Of a stretch of 64,000 nucleotides of DNA, positions 25,501 to 36,415 are shown piece by piece (positions within the stretch are counted from its first letter, which is position 1; every line of letters begins with the position of its first letter). The stretch is taken from positions 744,001-808,000 of the forward strand of contig CASHTG010000018.1 of NCBI GenBank assembly GCA_949357655.1, read 5' to 3'. The notes beneath the pieces are model-generated. The model saw only the letters and a program-made list of their open reading frames with translations. It had not been told where the DNA came from and did no database searches. This DNA comes from Parascedosporium putredinis (Eukaryota; Ascomycota; Sordariomycetes; Microascales; Microascaceae). A program made the translations under genes and the position numbers.

Positions 25501-26289
25501 GCAATGACAAACGTGACAAAAGGTCAACATAATTGAAGACTACAGTACATGTAAAGAGGAGTTTGCTTATATGAAGAAGAGCAAAGCCCCAACAGAGGTT
25601 GTGCAGTCTTTTCTTTTATTCCCCACCCTCTCATCCTTCCAGTACTAAAGGATAGGTTGGCTTCCTAATAGTGCTGGCCCCCTATTCCTAGAAGATGTGT
25701 ATAGAAATCTTATATGTAATGTCTGACTATAGCTTGATCTGATAACCTACTCATATAACCAGGACGATGTATGTTTGATTATATCCGTTTCTACTTGACC
25801 TTAGAGGACAGACAAAATGCCACCTGGTATAAAGCTTGCAGTTGAGTTTCTAGGATTAAGGCCCTCAACATCTTGTCTCCTATCAAGATGGTTTGCTATG
25901 CTTATGCATACTTGGGTATGTATGCCACTTACTTTGGTCTATTAAAGACATTAAGGTGGAGTTGAATCGGCATGTTTGCCTATATCATAGGTATGGCCTT
26001 CGGGCTTGAGCCTAAGACAAGCCAAAATGTGCATATAGAGGGAATGGACAATGGGGCTGCCTTTTCTTAGAGTCTCCTATGACCGTCTTTATAAAAATAT
26101 CCCCATAAACGTAGGTATTAAGAAATACCAGACCCCTCTGCTCGGTGGAGCAAGAAAGGTCCTGAGATATAGCAAAGCTACACGCGTCGACATAGTAGCC
26201 CCAACCATTATCAGCAGCCGTCTCCTTCTACGTTTATGATCGCACATCGATCCGAAGGTCGGCACAACTGAGTAGAACGCGGGATCAAC
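22515..26289. other. Intergenic, about 3.8 kb
   Basis: A CT-rich ELL 3' flank (22560-22610) is followed by AT-richer DNA. No supported gene. Two adjoining minus-strand frames (24822-25178 and 25168-25473) have no recognisable domain. From about 25560 to 26280 the sequence is AT-rich with many interrupted short frames. It looks like decayed DNA, possibly an old retroelement, but I could not identify a transposon protein. Confidence 0.4.
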
Positions 26290-27167
26290 ATGTCTAGGCC
26301 TCGCAGAGGTCCAGAGAAACAACCGAAACCCGATCACCCGACCACCCGTGTAGACTGGGAGCCGGCAGGCATCATCGGAAGCGCCGCAGCCCTAGCCGGC
26401 GGTGCACATCCCCACCGAAATTACACCGGGGCCTCCTATATTGGTCCCTTCTATATCGCACAGGACCCTTCGGGCTTGAACCCCTTCGATTGCGCTAGAA
26501 AGCACACCACGCGGCCGAACCTTCACATACCAGACGGCCGCGCGCGTAGGTCGGCGCAGACCCAGGGACGAAGCCTCTCGCCAGCAATGGAGGGCACCCA
26601 CGGTAGAGCAGATGATGTTTGCGGCCTTTCCTTCCATTCGCAACCGTCTGGAGCTTTCAACACAGCCGACGCGGTCAAGGAGACCAAGCGCCGGCTAGCT
26701 CGCCTGCTACGTCAGATTGATGAGGCGCACGAGGTTTATAGCAACCAGCTATCCGAGTACGCGGCGGCGGTGGAATCCATCCGTGACCTTTCAGACCGTG
26801 ACGCACTGGACCGGATGTGGCAGAAGAAGGTGAGTAAGGCCTGCAGCGTCGACGACAGGGTTGATGAGCAATTCACGGCTATCCCCGGCAGCTCGAGAAA
26901 CAGAACGACGAGTTGAAACGGGCGAGCGCCACCCTTCAACTGAGTGGGGACTATGCCACACGACACTTCAAGGTCCTTGTTGAGAGCGTGGGCCTGGCTG
27001 TCGTGGAGGCGGCGGATGCGGCTCGTCACGCTCGTGTTAGCTTTGGAGCCTGCAAAGCAGCCCTGAAGATGCTCGATTATGCAAAGACTTTGTTGGAGAA
27101 AGAACTCGCTAGCGAGGATGCCAATGATCCGGGAATAGGTTCAGGCGACACACATGCGGAGTTGTGA
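26290..27167 (+). CDS. Unrecognised coiled-coil protein, two exons
   Basis: Not recognised. Exon 1 runs from 26290 to about 26829 and exon 2 from about 26893 to 27167. The intron has a GTGAGT donor and a CCGGCAG acceptor, and joining them extends the helix without a break (RMWQKK to LEKQNDELKR). The first 120 residues are polar and Pro/Gly-rich. From about residue 125 there are long amphipathic helices (VKETKRRLARLLRQIDEAHE, then FKVLVESVGLAVVEAADAAR), ending with ALKMLDYAKTLLEKELAS and an acidic tail. Total about 270 residues. No signal peptide, membrane segment or catalytic motif is visible. It is the only supported gene between 22.5 and 28.9 kb. The clean splice is the main evidence; a lineage-restricted structural protein is my guess. 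Confidence 0.55.
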
Positions 27168-28858
27168 GTTATCAGGTACCAACTCGCACCCATGTAATCG
27201 AGCAGTCTGCCCGTTCACTTCATTATCACGTGGGGATTCGCTTGGGAAAGGCATCTCAGTTAAACAGAATCGCATTAAGCCTACTTATGATATACTGTAA
27301 AGAGAAGGTGCATGTGCGCGTTTGCCTGAGAGAGGAGATGGAAGCATCATTCCCTCGAGAAGTACGTTATCTCTGTAGCCAAACTGGCTGTCGAGAGACT
27401 TTGAGGCTCCATACATCCCCAACCCGGCTTCGAAGCCCATTTTTCTTTGAACGGCCTGCGAGGCAGATACGCCTATCTTCACCGGCTTGGTGGACTGCCA
27501 TGGAGGCCTTGTAGTGTCGGAAGGTGCGGCTCTGAGTTTGCCTTGGAGATTTCAAGTTTCCAGGCGACACCACGAGGAGGTCCAGAGTCCGGCTTTGTCG
27601 CCCGAAAGAGAAAAAAGGTGAAGCATCGTCCTCAACAGAATAATCGGAATCGAATTGTACCAGACCCCTCGCCTTGCCGGAAACCCGGCAGTTGAGGGGC
27701 TTAAGCCCGGCACGCTGCGTATCGCACTCCAGTGTTTTCAAACACAATCTTCGCAACGGCCCTCCCATAGGGATAAAAAAGTGGACGGGAAGTAGAGAGT
27801 GAAACCCCCGGAGGAAATTCCACCTCTTCAACCCGCCACCTCCCTGCTTTTCTGATGCCAATTGCAGACGCAAAGTTACGCCAGGCCCTCGCGGGCAGAC
27901 CCGCGGCAGCAACGCCCCCGCGAAGAGGACGAAGCCGACTGTGCGGGCGGGTTAGGTGAAGAGATTACTCCGAATTTCTCATATGCTTTGTTGGGTCGGA
28001 ATTCAAATCCTCGCGGACGAGAATACATGGACCCAAGAGAGAGGCGGACCTCTCTCTGTTTGTAGCATAGAAACGCAGCGTTGAAAAGGACGATGCTCCA
28101 CGAGAGAGAAAAAGAAGAAGTAAAGATTGCTAGGCAGGCGATGTTGGGCCACAGAAAAACTTTATAGGGCAGTACTGGGGCGGTGAGTCAGGAGCTCGTC
28201 AGCCTTGCAGTGGGGCAACCAATGAATTGTCGCCTAGCTTGGCTGGGTTCTTAAGCCCACTGAAGCAGGTGGCGCCTTCCCTGTCCCGCATTTTGGTGCC
28301 CCTCATCTGGACGAGAACAAGTTCCTTTGTCATCAGTCAATAACTTTGATCAATGTAGGCCGCATCAGGATGCGATGATGGTTCGGTCTTTCGATGCAAG
28401 CAATGAGAAGTTACCTCGATTTAGTCTACCGAGCTTGATGCTCTCTGAGGACACGCCAATTCTATGCTAATCCTGCGAGCATGACAGCCTACTGGCTATT
28501 TAGGTGTGGTGATGGCATGGCTATATGCTGGCCTGCCCAACCAGGGCAGCCACCGTCTTAGTTGGAAAAACTTCAAACACCCCACCAGAACGTAGATAGT
28601 AATTCCACATGGTAATGATCAAGAAGGTAAACCCACCTCACCAAGATGTCGGCCCCATAGTAACCGCCCTCATTCTTGAGAGCTAAGTGTTGCGTATACA
28701 CCTCGTGATGCATTAGAAGATATTGCCTTTGCTGATTTTTCCGATATAAATCTTGAGGTGAGGGAGGAGGGCACCGTTCCTCCTGCAAGCAGCTGATTCT
28801 CTGAAGAACGCGCGCGCGTTTAGGCGCATCAGGAGCGAGTAGCTTACTATCCATAATA
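27168..28858. other. Intergenic, about 1.7 kb
   Basis: Contains the 3' flank of the coiled-coil gene and the promoter side of the methyltransferase. The 181-codon minus frame at 27367-27912 and the 146-codon minus frame at 28573-29013 have no domain; the latter is antisense to the methyltransferase exon and is treated as a shadow. Confidence 0.5.
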
Positions 28859-30048
28859 ATGACTTCTGTCCTCGACTTCCCCCAGCTCTGGCAGAAGCCT
28901 TCTTTCCAAAGTCTGGTCGCTTGCCTTGACGCCCTTGAGATCAAGCCCCCATCTGGAACAATGCCCGCGCCCAGGACAACAGCGCCGCCGAGCAAGAGGC
29001 TCATTTCTCTCACCGGCGCGAGGTAGCCATCTACCTCTCCGCCATGATAAAGAGTAGTCTAGCCTGGCTCTCCAGCGACGAAGAGAGGGAGGCCATCTGG
29101 GACCTGGCGAGCAAGCGCATTTCAGAACGTTCCGGGCGACAGGGTGCGTTTTTCTTCCCCCTTCCCCGTAGCAAGGGCATCCCTTTCACTGACAAGCCAC
29201 TGCTACAGCTATGGGCGAAATCACCCGCCGGTGGCCCTTCACCATTAGCACGAAGCCTTCGTTTGAGCTCGTCATCAAGGAGCCCGCCCTCACGGGCGAC
29301 TCCATCGGCTTCAAAACCTGGGGATCCTCCTACCTCCTCGCCCTCCAGCTCGAGTCCCTTGCATCCACCCACCTCTCCCACCTTCTTAACCGAACTCTTA
29401 GTCGTCCCAAGCCCGCCGTGCTCGAGCTTGGCTCCGGAACGGGCCTCCTCGGCCTCGCCGCCGCCGCCGTTTGGGGTACTCGGGTCCTTTTGAGTGACCT
29501 GCCCAACATAGTGCCCAATCTCGCTGTAAATGCCGACGCCAACGCCGCGACCCTCGATGGCTTGGGAGGGTCCGCTGAGGTGGGGGCGCTCACCTGGGGT
29601 GGGACTGAGGATGAGGTTGATCAGCGACTTTTCGGAACACCCAACCAGTTTAAGGTGTGCATCTTTTCCCCTCACATTACCCCTTCATCTCCTTCCTCCC
29701 CTTCACTTCTGTCCAAGTTTCAAAATCGAGTATTACTGACCGTGGCACTTCAATGTGGGCCAGATCGTCCTCGTAGCAGATCCCCTCTACGACGATATCC
29801 ACCCTAGGCTCCTGCAAGGCGCTATCATGAACCAGCTTGCCCTTGGTGGCGACGCTCGCGCCATTGTCATGGTGCCTAAGCGCGACCAGACCACAATAGG
29901 CCTACTGGAAAACTTCAAGACTTTTATGATACAGGGAGAGGGCGCCCTGGATTGTCTTGAGCAGGGTGAGATTGGCGGCCAGGATGACTGGGAGGTCAAC
30001 GATGATGAGGACATCAAATGTTGGTGGGGAATATTCGCACGTCGGTAG
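28859..30048 (+). CDS. Family-16 lysine methyltransferase (EFM2/Rrg1-like)
   Basis: SAM-dependent methyltransferase of the group that modifies lysines of translation factors (EFM2 acts on eEF2 in yeast). Exons: 28859-29143, 29209-29654 and 29764-30048. The N-terminal segment SVLDFPQLWQKPSF leads to SLAWLSSDEEREAIW and ISERSGRQ. The catalytic fold shows SIGFKTWGSSYLLALQ, motif I LELGSGTGLLGLAAA, the acidic loop LSDLPNIVPNL and the post-motif ADPLYDDIHP, ending KCWWGIFARR. One base is missing in exon 1 near the CC at 29013-29014; with it the three exons give about 338 residues in phase. Introns are 65 and 109 bases. The start ATG at 28859 opens the conserved N-terminus. Substrate cannot be told from sequence; Rrg1 or another paralogue is equally possible. 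It is convergent with the CW-motif gene. Confidence 0.85.
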
Positions 30049-30977
30049 ATGCCTATCCATAGATTAACACGTTAATGAGAGTCATGATCTTACGATGTTC
30101 GATATGGAGGTGCGCTAGCACTAGAGCACACTCTCCGAGGCGGGCATTGCACGACAAGATATGGTCACGTCGGCCGAAGGCTAGGCGGGCGTCCCGAATG
30201 AAGTTGGGTTGTTCAGCGAAAATACTCATCTACTATTGGCATACGACCTCAACTACAGATGTCTTGGTATCTGGCATTCCAAGCAATTCCCAACCTAAAA
30301 CGGAAACATGACCACCGTGCCGTCCAGCGCCCTCCCTTGATACTAGCAAACAAGACGTGGGGAACGTAGAAATGTAGGAACTACATCGCTTTCTCTAGAA
30401 CTCTCCGCTAAACAGAAAAGAAATAAGATGAAGGGGGCCATAGGGAATGTGAAACAGTCAAAAGTAGGCAAGAAAGATCCCTAGAGGTACATAAATCTGG
30501 TTCTTTTTTTCTTCTTTTTTAGGAGGACGATATTCCCATCTCACAACCTTCCTTTGCGGCATAGTCTTTGCGAGATATTCAAGGGGAGAAGGTGGCATGG
30601 GCGAGCCGGATAACCAAGGTAAAGGAAAAGACGAAAGTTATGAGATATATGGAACGGAGTAATAATAAAAAATAGCAATAGCTGAAGCGAAAGTTGCATC
30701 CTGAATATGGGTATCGGTGCGGACGAAGAAAAAGAATATGTAGAGGCGAAGATAGAAATCAGGGGTTGGTTTGCGGTCATGAAAAGTATATGGACGAAAG
30801 CCCCCATTGGTGGAGTTCGGTGTGGCCGGTGTTCTATGAATAAAGGGCGGTGTAAGGTCATGAAGTAAGAAGTGGTGACGGCAGTAGACACCAAGAATCA
30901 ACTATGCGTGTATCAGGGCCTGGCCGGGAGGCCGGGTTCGCAGATGCCGGTGAACGATGAGATGATGCCAGGCTCAT
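30049..30977. other. Convergent intergenic region
   Basis: 3' flanks of two convergent genes. The 117-codon minus frame at 30541-30894 is hydrophobic low-complexity sequence with no family match. The second copy of the 20-base repeat lies at 30576-30595. Confidence 0.5.
30576..30595. repeat. 20-base exact repeat, copy 2
   Basis: Matches 3472-3491 exactly; flanks differ beyond one or two bases. Confidence 0.85.
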
Positions 30978-33528
30978 CTATACCACGATACTGACATTCT
31001 TTCTCGACTCAGCCTCATCAACAGCGAAGTTGAAGACGAGTCGGAAGAGTTCTCGCAGGAATGTGTACTGGCTCGACCGGTGCATCATGTATAAGATCGC
31101 CTTGGCGACTTCGAAAGCCGTGGCACGCCGGCCCCGTGGGGCAGCGTGGGATACCTTGGAAGTACGGGGTCGGTGAGGATAAGAGATTTGTAGCTTTGGA
31201 GCAGGGTCGCATGCGACGGCAAGGATCCAAAAGAGCCTACTGGCAGTTGCTTCACAAAGGCCTGGAGCGATGCCATGGACGACTTGTTGTCGCCAGCCGT
31301 TGAGTCTCTCTCATAGCCGATAATCATTGCAGCTTTGAGGATCAAGATCTTGACCCTGGTGATGTTGCTATCTTCCGCAGTCGCCGTGGTGGCGGTGCTA
31401 GAGGTCTTTGCACTGTTATGGGAGTAGCCGGAGAGGTTAGAGGCATTACTAGACCATCGGCCGCCGCGACTGCTGTCCGAAGCCGTTCCGAGGACTAGGA
31501 TGTTTGCCTGTGCGGGGATTCGCTCTCAGGCGATAGTGGCGTGTCTTCGAACTCAGTCACCGGAGTTTCAGGGACGATGACTCGCCTTTGTCGCTCCTCA
31601 TGTGCCTTGTGGGACTGGGCCTTGCTGAGGGATGACCGGGTCGATGCGCGGCTTTCTCGGCCGCTCGGTTCATAGTGGCCAAAGAAACTTGCCTGTGAGG
31701 CGCGCGGCGTATTTCTCTCAGGCCGGACAGACGTGCAACCTTCTCTGAAGATGTCACAGAGCTCCCAGCAAGCCTGTACTGCGGACCCGAGGAGCTCTTC
31801 ACTAGCAGGCTGCCCACCGCGCCTATTTTGCCGTAGGCTGAAAAGCATCTCGGCAAGAGTCCAACAGGCTCGGAGAAGTGAGTCGGTTTCTTCCTCCAGC
31901 TCGCCTCTTTGCTTCATCAGGCGGTGGCACAGGGTAATATAAAGTCCAACGTACGCTCCCGGAAAGCTTCTGGAAGGGTACGAACGTCCTGGGCGCTGTA
32001 GAGACTGTGTGAAGGGGATAGCAAGGTTAGCAAGCTTGAGCATCATGGCTGGTTGCTAAACGGGCACGGGGCACACGTAGGCTGAAAATAAAAATGAAGA
32101 GGTTCGACTTACTGGTTATTGAGTTCAAAGCTCACCCGGAGAATGGAATCAGTGACCTCATCCTGTCGCTGTCGGATATCGAAGAGGGACTGGCAAAAGT
32201 CGCGGCATAAGTCGAGGTTCATACGCTGAACCGAGAGAGGTTCTTCGGTTTTGTCTTTATTATCGTAAAGCCTCTGGCAGAGTCTCCAGCAAGACTTCCA
32301 GGCCCTCTCGTGCGCATCGGGGGTTCCCGAGCTGTTAAAAAGTCGGGCACGGTGAATGGAACTAAGGTTGGCGAGGGTGTTGCAGAGGGTCCAACACTCC
32401 TGTAATGCGGTTCGGAGCGCAGCGATCTCGGATGAGAAATCAGGCGACCGCCCGTCAAACGAGTCCCTCGAGGTATATGGAGCATCTGCATCTGTTTCAT
32501 CGAGATCGTGGTCGCCTTCACCGAGCTCGTCGATTTCTAAAACCCAAGTTAGGTTCCAAAGGGCTCTGGGATGGGGGTAACATGATAACGCACTCCCAAG
32601 GCTGCTAGTGCTACTGGACCGTAGCCGGCTCGGATCACTAAAAGCATCCTTTAGATTCTGCGCCTGGGGGTTGAGGTCTCGCCACCGAATCTCGTCCGTT
32701 GAACGTTGGTCAAGATCTGGGGAGGGGTTCGATGTTCCTGCGGCACCTGAACACAGTTCTTAGTCTCTTAAAACTCCATCAGTGGCTAGAGAGAGTGAAT
32801 TATATACCTGTACGCTATCGTGGAAGTCTTCAGTGCTCGCCATGCTGTCGGTGTCTCGTGCTAGGCTCCGCTCGCTCATCTGGTCCGGCTTCGCGGTGGG
32901 CTCGGTTGAGGCCTAATGTGGATGCGAGTTAGACTACCATCTCTATTAAGCTGGGAGGGAACGACGGATGGGGCTTACCCAGCTATGGAAGCTCTCGGGA
33001 GCGTGAATCACGGAGACAGACTCTTCGCTGACGCTCCGTCGGATTTGCTCCGGGATGTTCGTCTTGAGCATCAATAGCTGTGGATACGTTGTTAGCCTTC
33101 GAGATTCGGCCCAATGGAAGGTGTCGTCATCATATATTGATGGCTAGAGGTCTCACCTGTGGCGCTGGGGGAGGTGGATGGATAACGTCCTCTGACTCCT
33201 CGTCTTCGATCTCGGTCGTCTCGGTTCCGTTCGAGGTCACAGGGGAAGGCCCAACAAGATCGCTGGGGCTAACGAGACTAAGACTTGCGGACACCCTTTG
33301 CACGCTGCTGGGGCGGAGATGGGGATCGGGGGTGGAGGATGACCTAACAAATAGACGGTTAGCGGTGCAAGAGATCAAAGGGGATGATGGGCCTTGTCGA
33401 TGAATTGGGTTTTATAAGACCTAGAAACTAGGCTCGAAGAGCGGAGCTACTTACATTTCGCCTAGCGAGGCAAAGCCGGATGGGAGACTTGCAGACGAGG
33501 ATCTCAACGGGGCTTCGAGAGCCATCAT
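30978..33528 (-). CDS. Conserved fungal helical protein with repeated CW-x-LC motifs
   Basis: Function not recognised. At least six exons: 33528-33455 (MMALEAPLRSSSASLPSGF, donor GTAAGT), about 33349-33157 (SSSTPDPHLRPSSVQRV), about 33080-32980 (KTNIPEQIRRSVSEESV), about 32910-32810 (DQMSERSLARDTDSMAST), then a long exon to about 32120 and another from about 32000 to 30978. The N-terminal third is Ser/Pro/acidic and probably disordered. The C-terminal two thirds are helical with related motifs ECWTLCNTL, SCWRLCQRL, ACWTLAEML and ACWELCDIF, and it ends with VAKAILYMMHRSSQYTFLRE and LFRLVFNF. One missing base at the G-run 31166-31169 explains why the last 60 residues are in another frame; the true stop is then 30978. 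It may be a cytoplasmic or nuclear scaffold, but no catalytic residues are evident. Confidence 0.75.
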
Positions 33529-35848
33529 GGCTTAGACAGAATATCGCGAGGTGCAGCGACGGGCCGGCGGAGTAAATACGGTCGCTCCTGGCCGGAGAAA
33601 AAGGTCGTTCAACAGCTGGGTTGGCTAGCTAAGTAAAGGGGGTGGGGGCCTCGGCGAGGCACTGGAAAGCGGTCTCCAAGACGGCCGGACTGTATGGGGT
33701 AGCCACTTGACGGCGTGGGAGCAAGGTTCGGTGGGTGCCAAATAGCTTAAGCGCGGAGGCTCTGAGCCTCCAGCCACGCGCCGGCCTGGAAATGCTAGCG
33801 TAGGAGAGCTTTGAGTCCAGAATCAAGAGCCGTGGGCGGAAAGATGCTCGTAACCGGGAGAGGTGCACTGGGCCTTTTGCGATCAAGGTTTGGGCCGGTA
33901 CACTTTCAATTGGCAGGAAGGGATCGGAACCTAGTTTGCGACAACCTGCGGAGATGGGTGAGACAAGAGGGCCATGTAAGTAAAGCAACTCGATACAATT
34001 GCGCTGGTATTGAACGAGCTCTTTTGGAAGCGAGAAGCGGTCGCCAACTTGACGGTGACGGAATTCGAGGGAGAGCGAGGAGTTGAAGGGAAGGACGAGC
34101 GAGGGTCCCAACGGGAGGCGGGGGCGTCGCGTCCTCCTAAGGGAGGAAATAAGGGCACAGGAAGGGGAAATGTAGCGCCGCCGCAGTGAAGGTCCAAGAA
34201 GCGGAAGAAGGAGGAGGAGGAGAGGAAAAGGCAAAAGAAAAAAGGTAGAAGAACAAAGTCGGGAAGAAAATGCTCTTGGATGAGAGATGTGTTACGCACG
34301 GTCGAATCGAAAGAACCGGGAAGGGAAGAGAAAAAAAAGTGTTGGTTAGGAAGCCGGATCCTAGCTATTGATCGTGGTGCAAGAGGAGCTCGACGGGCAA
34401 GCCGCCAGATAATAAGGTAATCCAACCACACAAGGACCTTGCCGAGCCCATGCAGATGGAACGGCGTGGAGGCCAGGGCAAGGGTGAGGGTGCTCGAGGT
34501 GAGCACCAGCTCTAACACTAATGTTCAAGGAGGGGGTAGTCCACTGCACCATCTCCACCATGGGAATGGACACCTGCCGCCTGAACAAAAGGGACACCAA
34601 CTCGGATCAATTGAACATGGATAATGCAAGTGATTGATTCTTATCCGGTACCTCGCTTTTTCTTCTTCTCTTTTCTCCCCACCCTTCCTTCCTTCCCTTT
34701 TTCGTTTTCCTACGTTTTCCTCTAATGAAAAGAAAAAGAAATGGAAAAGAAAAAGAAATGGAAAAGAAACCGGAAAACTAGGTCCTTTCATAAACTACAT
34801 GTAGTTGTTGTTTAGGACTCCCAATTCAGGAAATGTGATGAAGCTGGCACTGTTTATCTACTGTGGCTGGTCAGCTGCCGGGAAAGGCAAGTGCACAGGT
34901 TTGTTTCCAGAAGGGAGGGGCTGTCGAGGGAGATGCGCACTGTCGCATTGTACCAACCAGAGGGAATGATGTACCGTACCACTTCTAGGCCAAGGACTAA
35001 CTATCAATCCAACCCCATTTCCTCTTCGAATCCCTCACATAATACTCCACAGATTCCTGACAAGGGGAGTGGAGCGGCGTTGGCTCATCTGAGTGCAGTC
35101 CTGCCCTGCAGGAGGGAGCGGAAGGATCGCTGACGCAGGCAGGCAGCAGGTCGGTCCTCTCTCTTTGCTTAGATGGCTGGATTTCAAGTTACATGCGCCG
35201 TTCACGATACTTCTACTACCCGTGAAGCATGCAAATTCACCTGCGAACCAAGAGCAGAAGGGTCGAGGAGTCGCTCTTCGTTCCGAGCCAGCAAAGGGGT
35301 ATTTCAGAGTTCCATAATCACGCCTGTCTGGCGCATCAATCCCGTCTACCGCTTCTTAGAATGAGGAAGAAAAGAAAAGGAAGGGCAAATTTTCTTCATC
35401 AAGAGGGGAGCCCAGGCTGCGGTTGCGAAATGTGCATTCCCGTAAGCCTCAGTATGATTGAGCTGGACTCACTTGCAGTAGCTCGGTCAATTTTTCTGTC
35501 AGAGTGGCGGAAGAGAGGCGCCTTTCACCAATCCCCCTCTCACCCGTTCAGGAATTGAGGTTGTCTCAAGCTGACAGTGGTGTTGCACAGAGGACTGATT
35601 GGCATGGAGCAAACCCCGCGTGGGACAGACAACGGCTCTGTCAAGAAGCAACGGATATGCCAGGTTCAGCAATTCATGGTATTGTTTACAAAATCCATGA
35701 GAAATCGCTCCTCTCCAGTCCAACTTCACAATCACATTATTGCAAAACAGATGAATAACCCATTTTGCAGTCCGGAGGGAGAAACAGACTGATCTGTGGA
35801 AACATCCCCGCCCCTTCCTTCGTTTCCTCTTGATCCAAGCGTTGGTGT
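33529..35848. other. Intergenic, about 2.3 kb
   Basis: Upstream flank of the CW-motif gene. The 201- and 195-codon minus frames at 33629-34518 are Leu/Ser/Arg-rich, overlap each other and lack domains, so I treat them as GC-driven open frames. A 17-base unit repeats about 2.6 times at 34727-34770, next to a C/T-rich tract at 34660-34720. Confidence 0.5.
34727..34770. repeat. Tandem 17-base purine repeat, about 2.6 copies
   Basis: Unit GAAAAGAAAAAGAAATG starting at 34727, 34744 and 34761; the last copy is partial. It is a noncoding purine tract opposite a nearby pyrimidine tract. Slippage is the likely origin. Confidence 0.8.
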
Positions 35849-36415
35849 TCATGGTTGGGCCCACTTGCCCACCAAGGATTTTCTGGACTCGTCAAGGGTG
35901 ATGGCGCTGGCGTGAAAAGCAACTAGCTCTTCTGCACCTGCGCGTCTTTTTCTCTCGTTGAACAACCATTTGGGCCGTGGACCAGTCAGGAAGGAGAAAA
36001 GTGCCATGGGTGGGCATGTTGCATGTTGCGTCGGCGCTTAAGATGCAGAGGATACTTACCAAAAGGAGCAATCCACAGGGGCGGGAAGAAGTGGCGACGA
36101 GGCATGCCCCCAGAGGAGTGACGGCTGCTTCCAACACAGTCAAGGGCAAATAACACAAAAGTTATTATTCAATTGAGAGGGGAAAAGTGGTGGGGGAAGT
36201 GAAGAGGAGGCATGGGAGACGATACCGGATAAGACGAAGAGCGGCTTCACCATTGATGGTTGTAGGATCACACGGGTGGGCGGCGTGGGAAGAATATCGG
36301 TGACATCCATTGGATCCATTTGTTCAATGTTGTCTTTCGTGATGGGGAGTTTGGCTTCGATCAATTCGTTGACCGGATTAACTTTTGCCCCGCTCCCAGG
36401 GAACGCCCCCACCAC
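35849..36415 (-). CDS. Unrecognised conserved-looking gene, fragmentary model
   Basis: Not recognised. Three adjoining minus-strand pieces read like protein. The first (36385-36210) contains NPVNELIEAKLPITKDNIEQ and DVTDILPTPP, ending KPLFVLSG at a GTATCG donor. The second (about 36140-36070) reads MPRRHFFPPLWIAPF in one frame or a hydrophobic stretch in another, followed by GTAAGT. The third (about 35980-35849) reads GPRPKWLFNERKRRAGAEEL and ends GKWAQP with a stop at 35849. The acceptor before the third piece lacks AG, so either a base is missing or the join is different. The N-terminus was not found. It may be a small membrane protein; no function is inferred. Confidence 0.35.

Noticed and set aside
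26000..26480. Similar stretch CTTCGGGCTTGA at about 26001 and 26467
   Set aside because: Only about 12 bases match and the flanks differ; likely coincidence.
27993..28020. Possible tRNA T-arm (TTCAAATCC)
   Set aside because: The stem does not pair over five bases, and no acceptor stem, D-arm or anticodon arm can be placed upstream.
28573..29013. 146-codon minus-strand open frame
   Set aside because: Antisense to the methyltransferase's first exon, whose plus-strand reading matches the family N-terminus.
33629..34518. Two overlapping minus-strand open frames of 201 and 195 codons
   Set aside because: Leu/Ser/Arg-rich without domains, mutually overlapping in different frames and in the upstream flank of the CW-motif gene; expected by chance in this composition.
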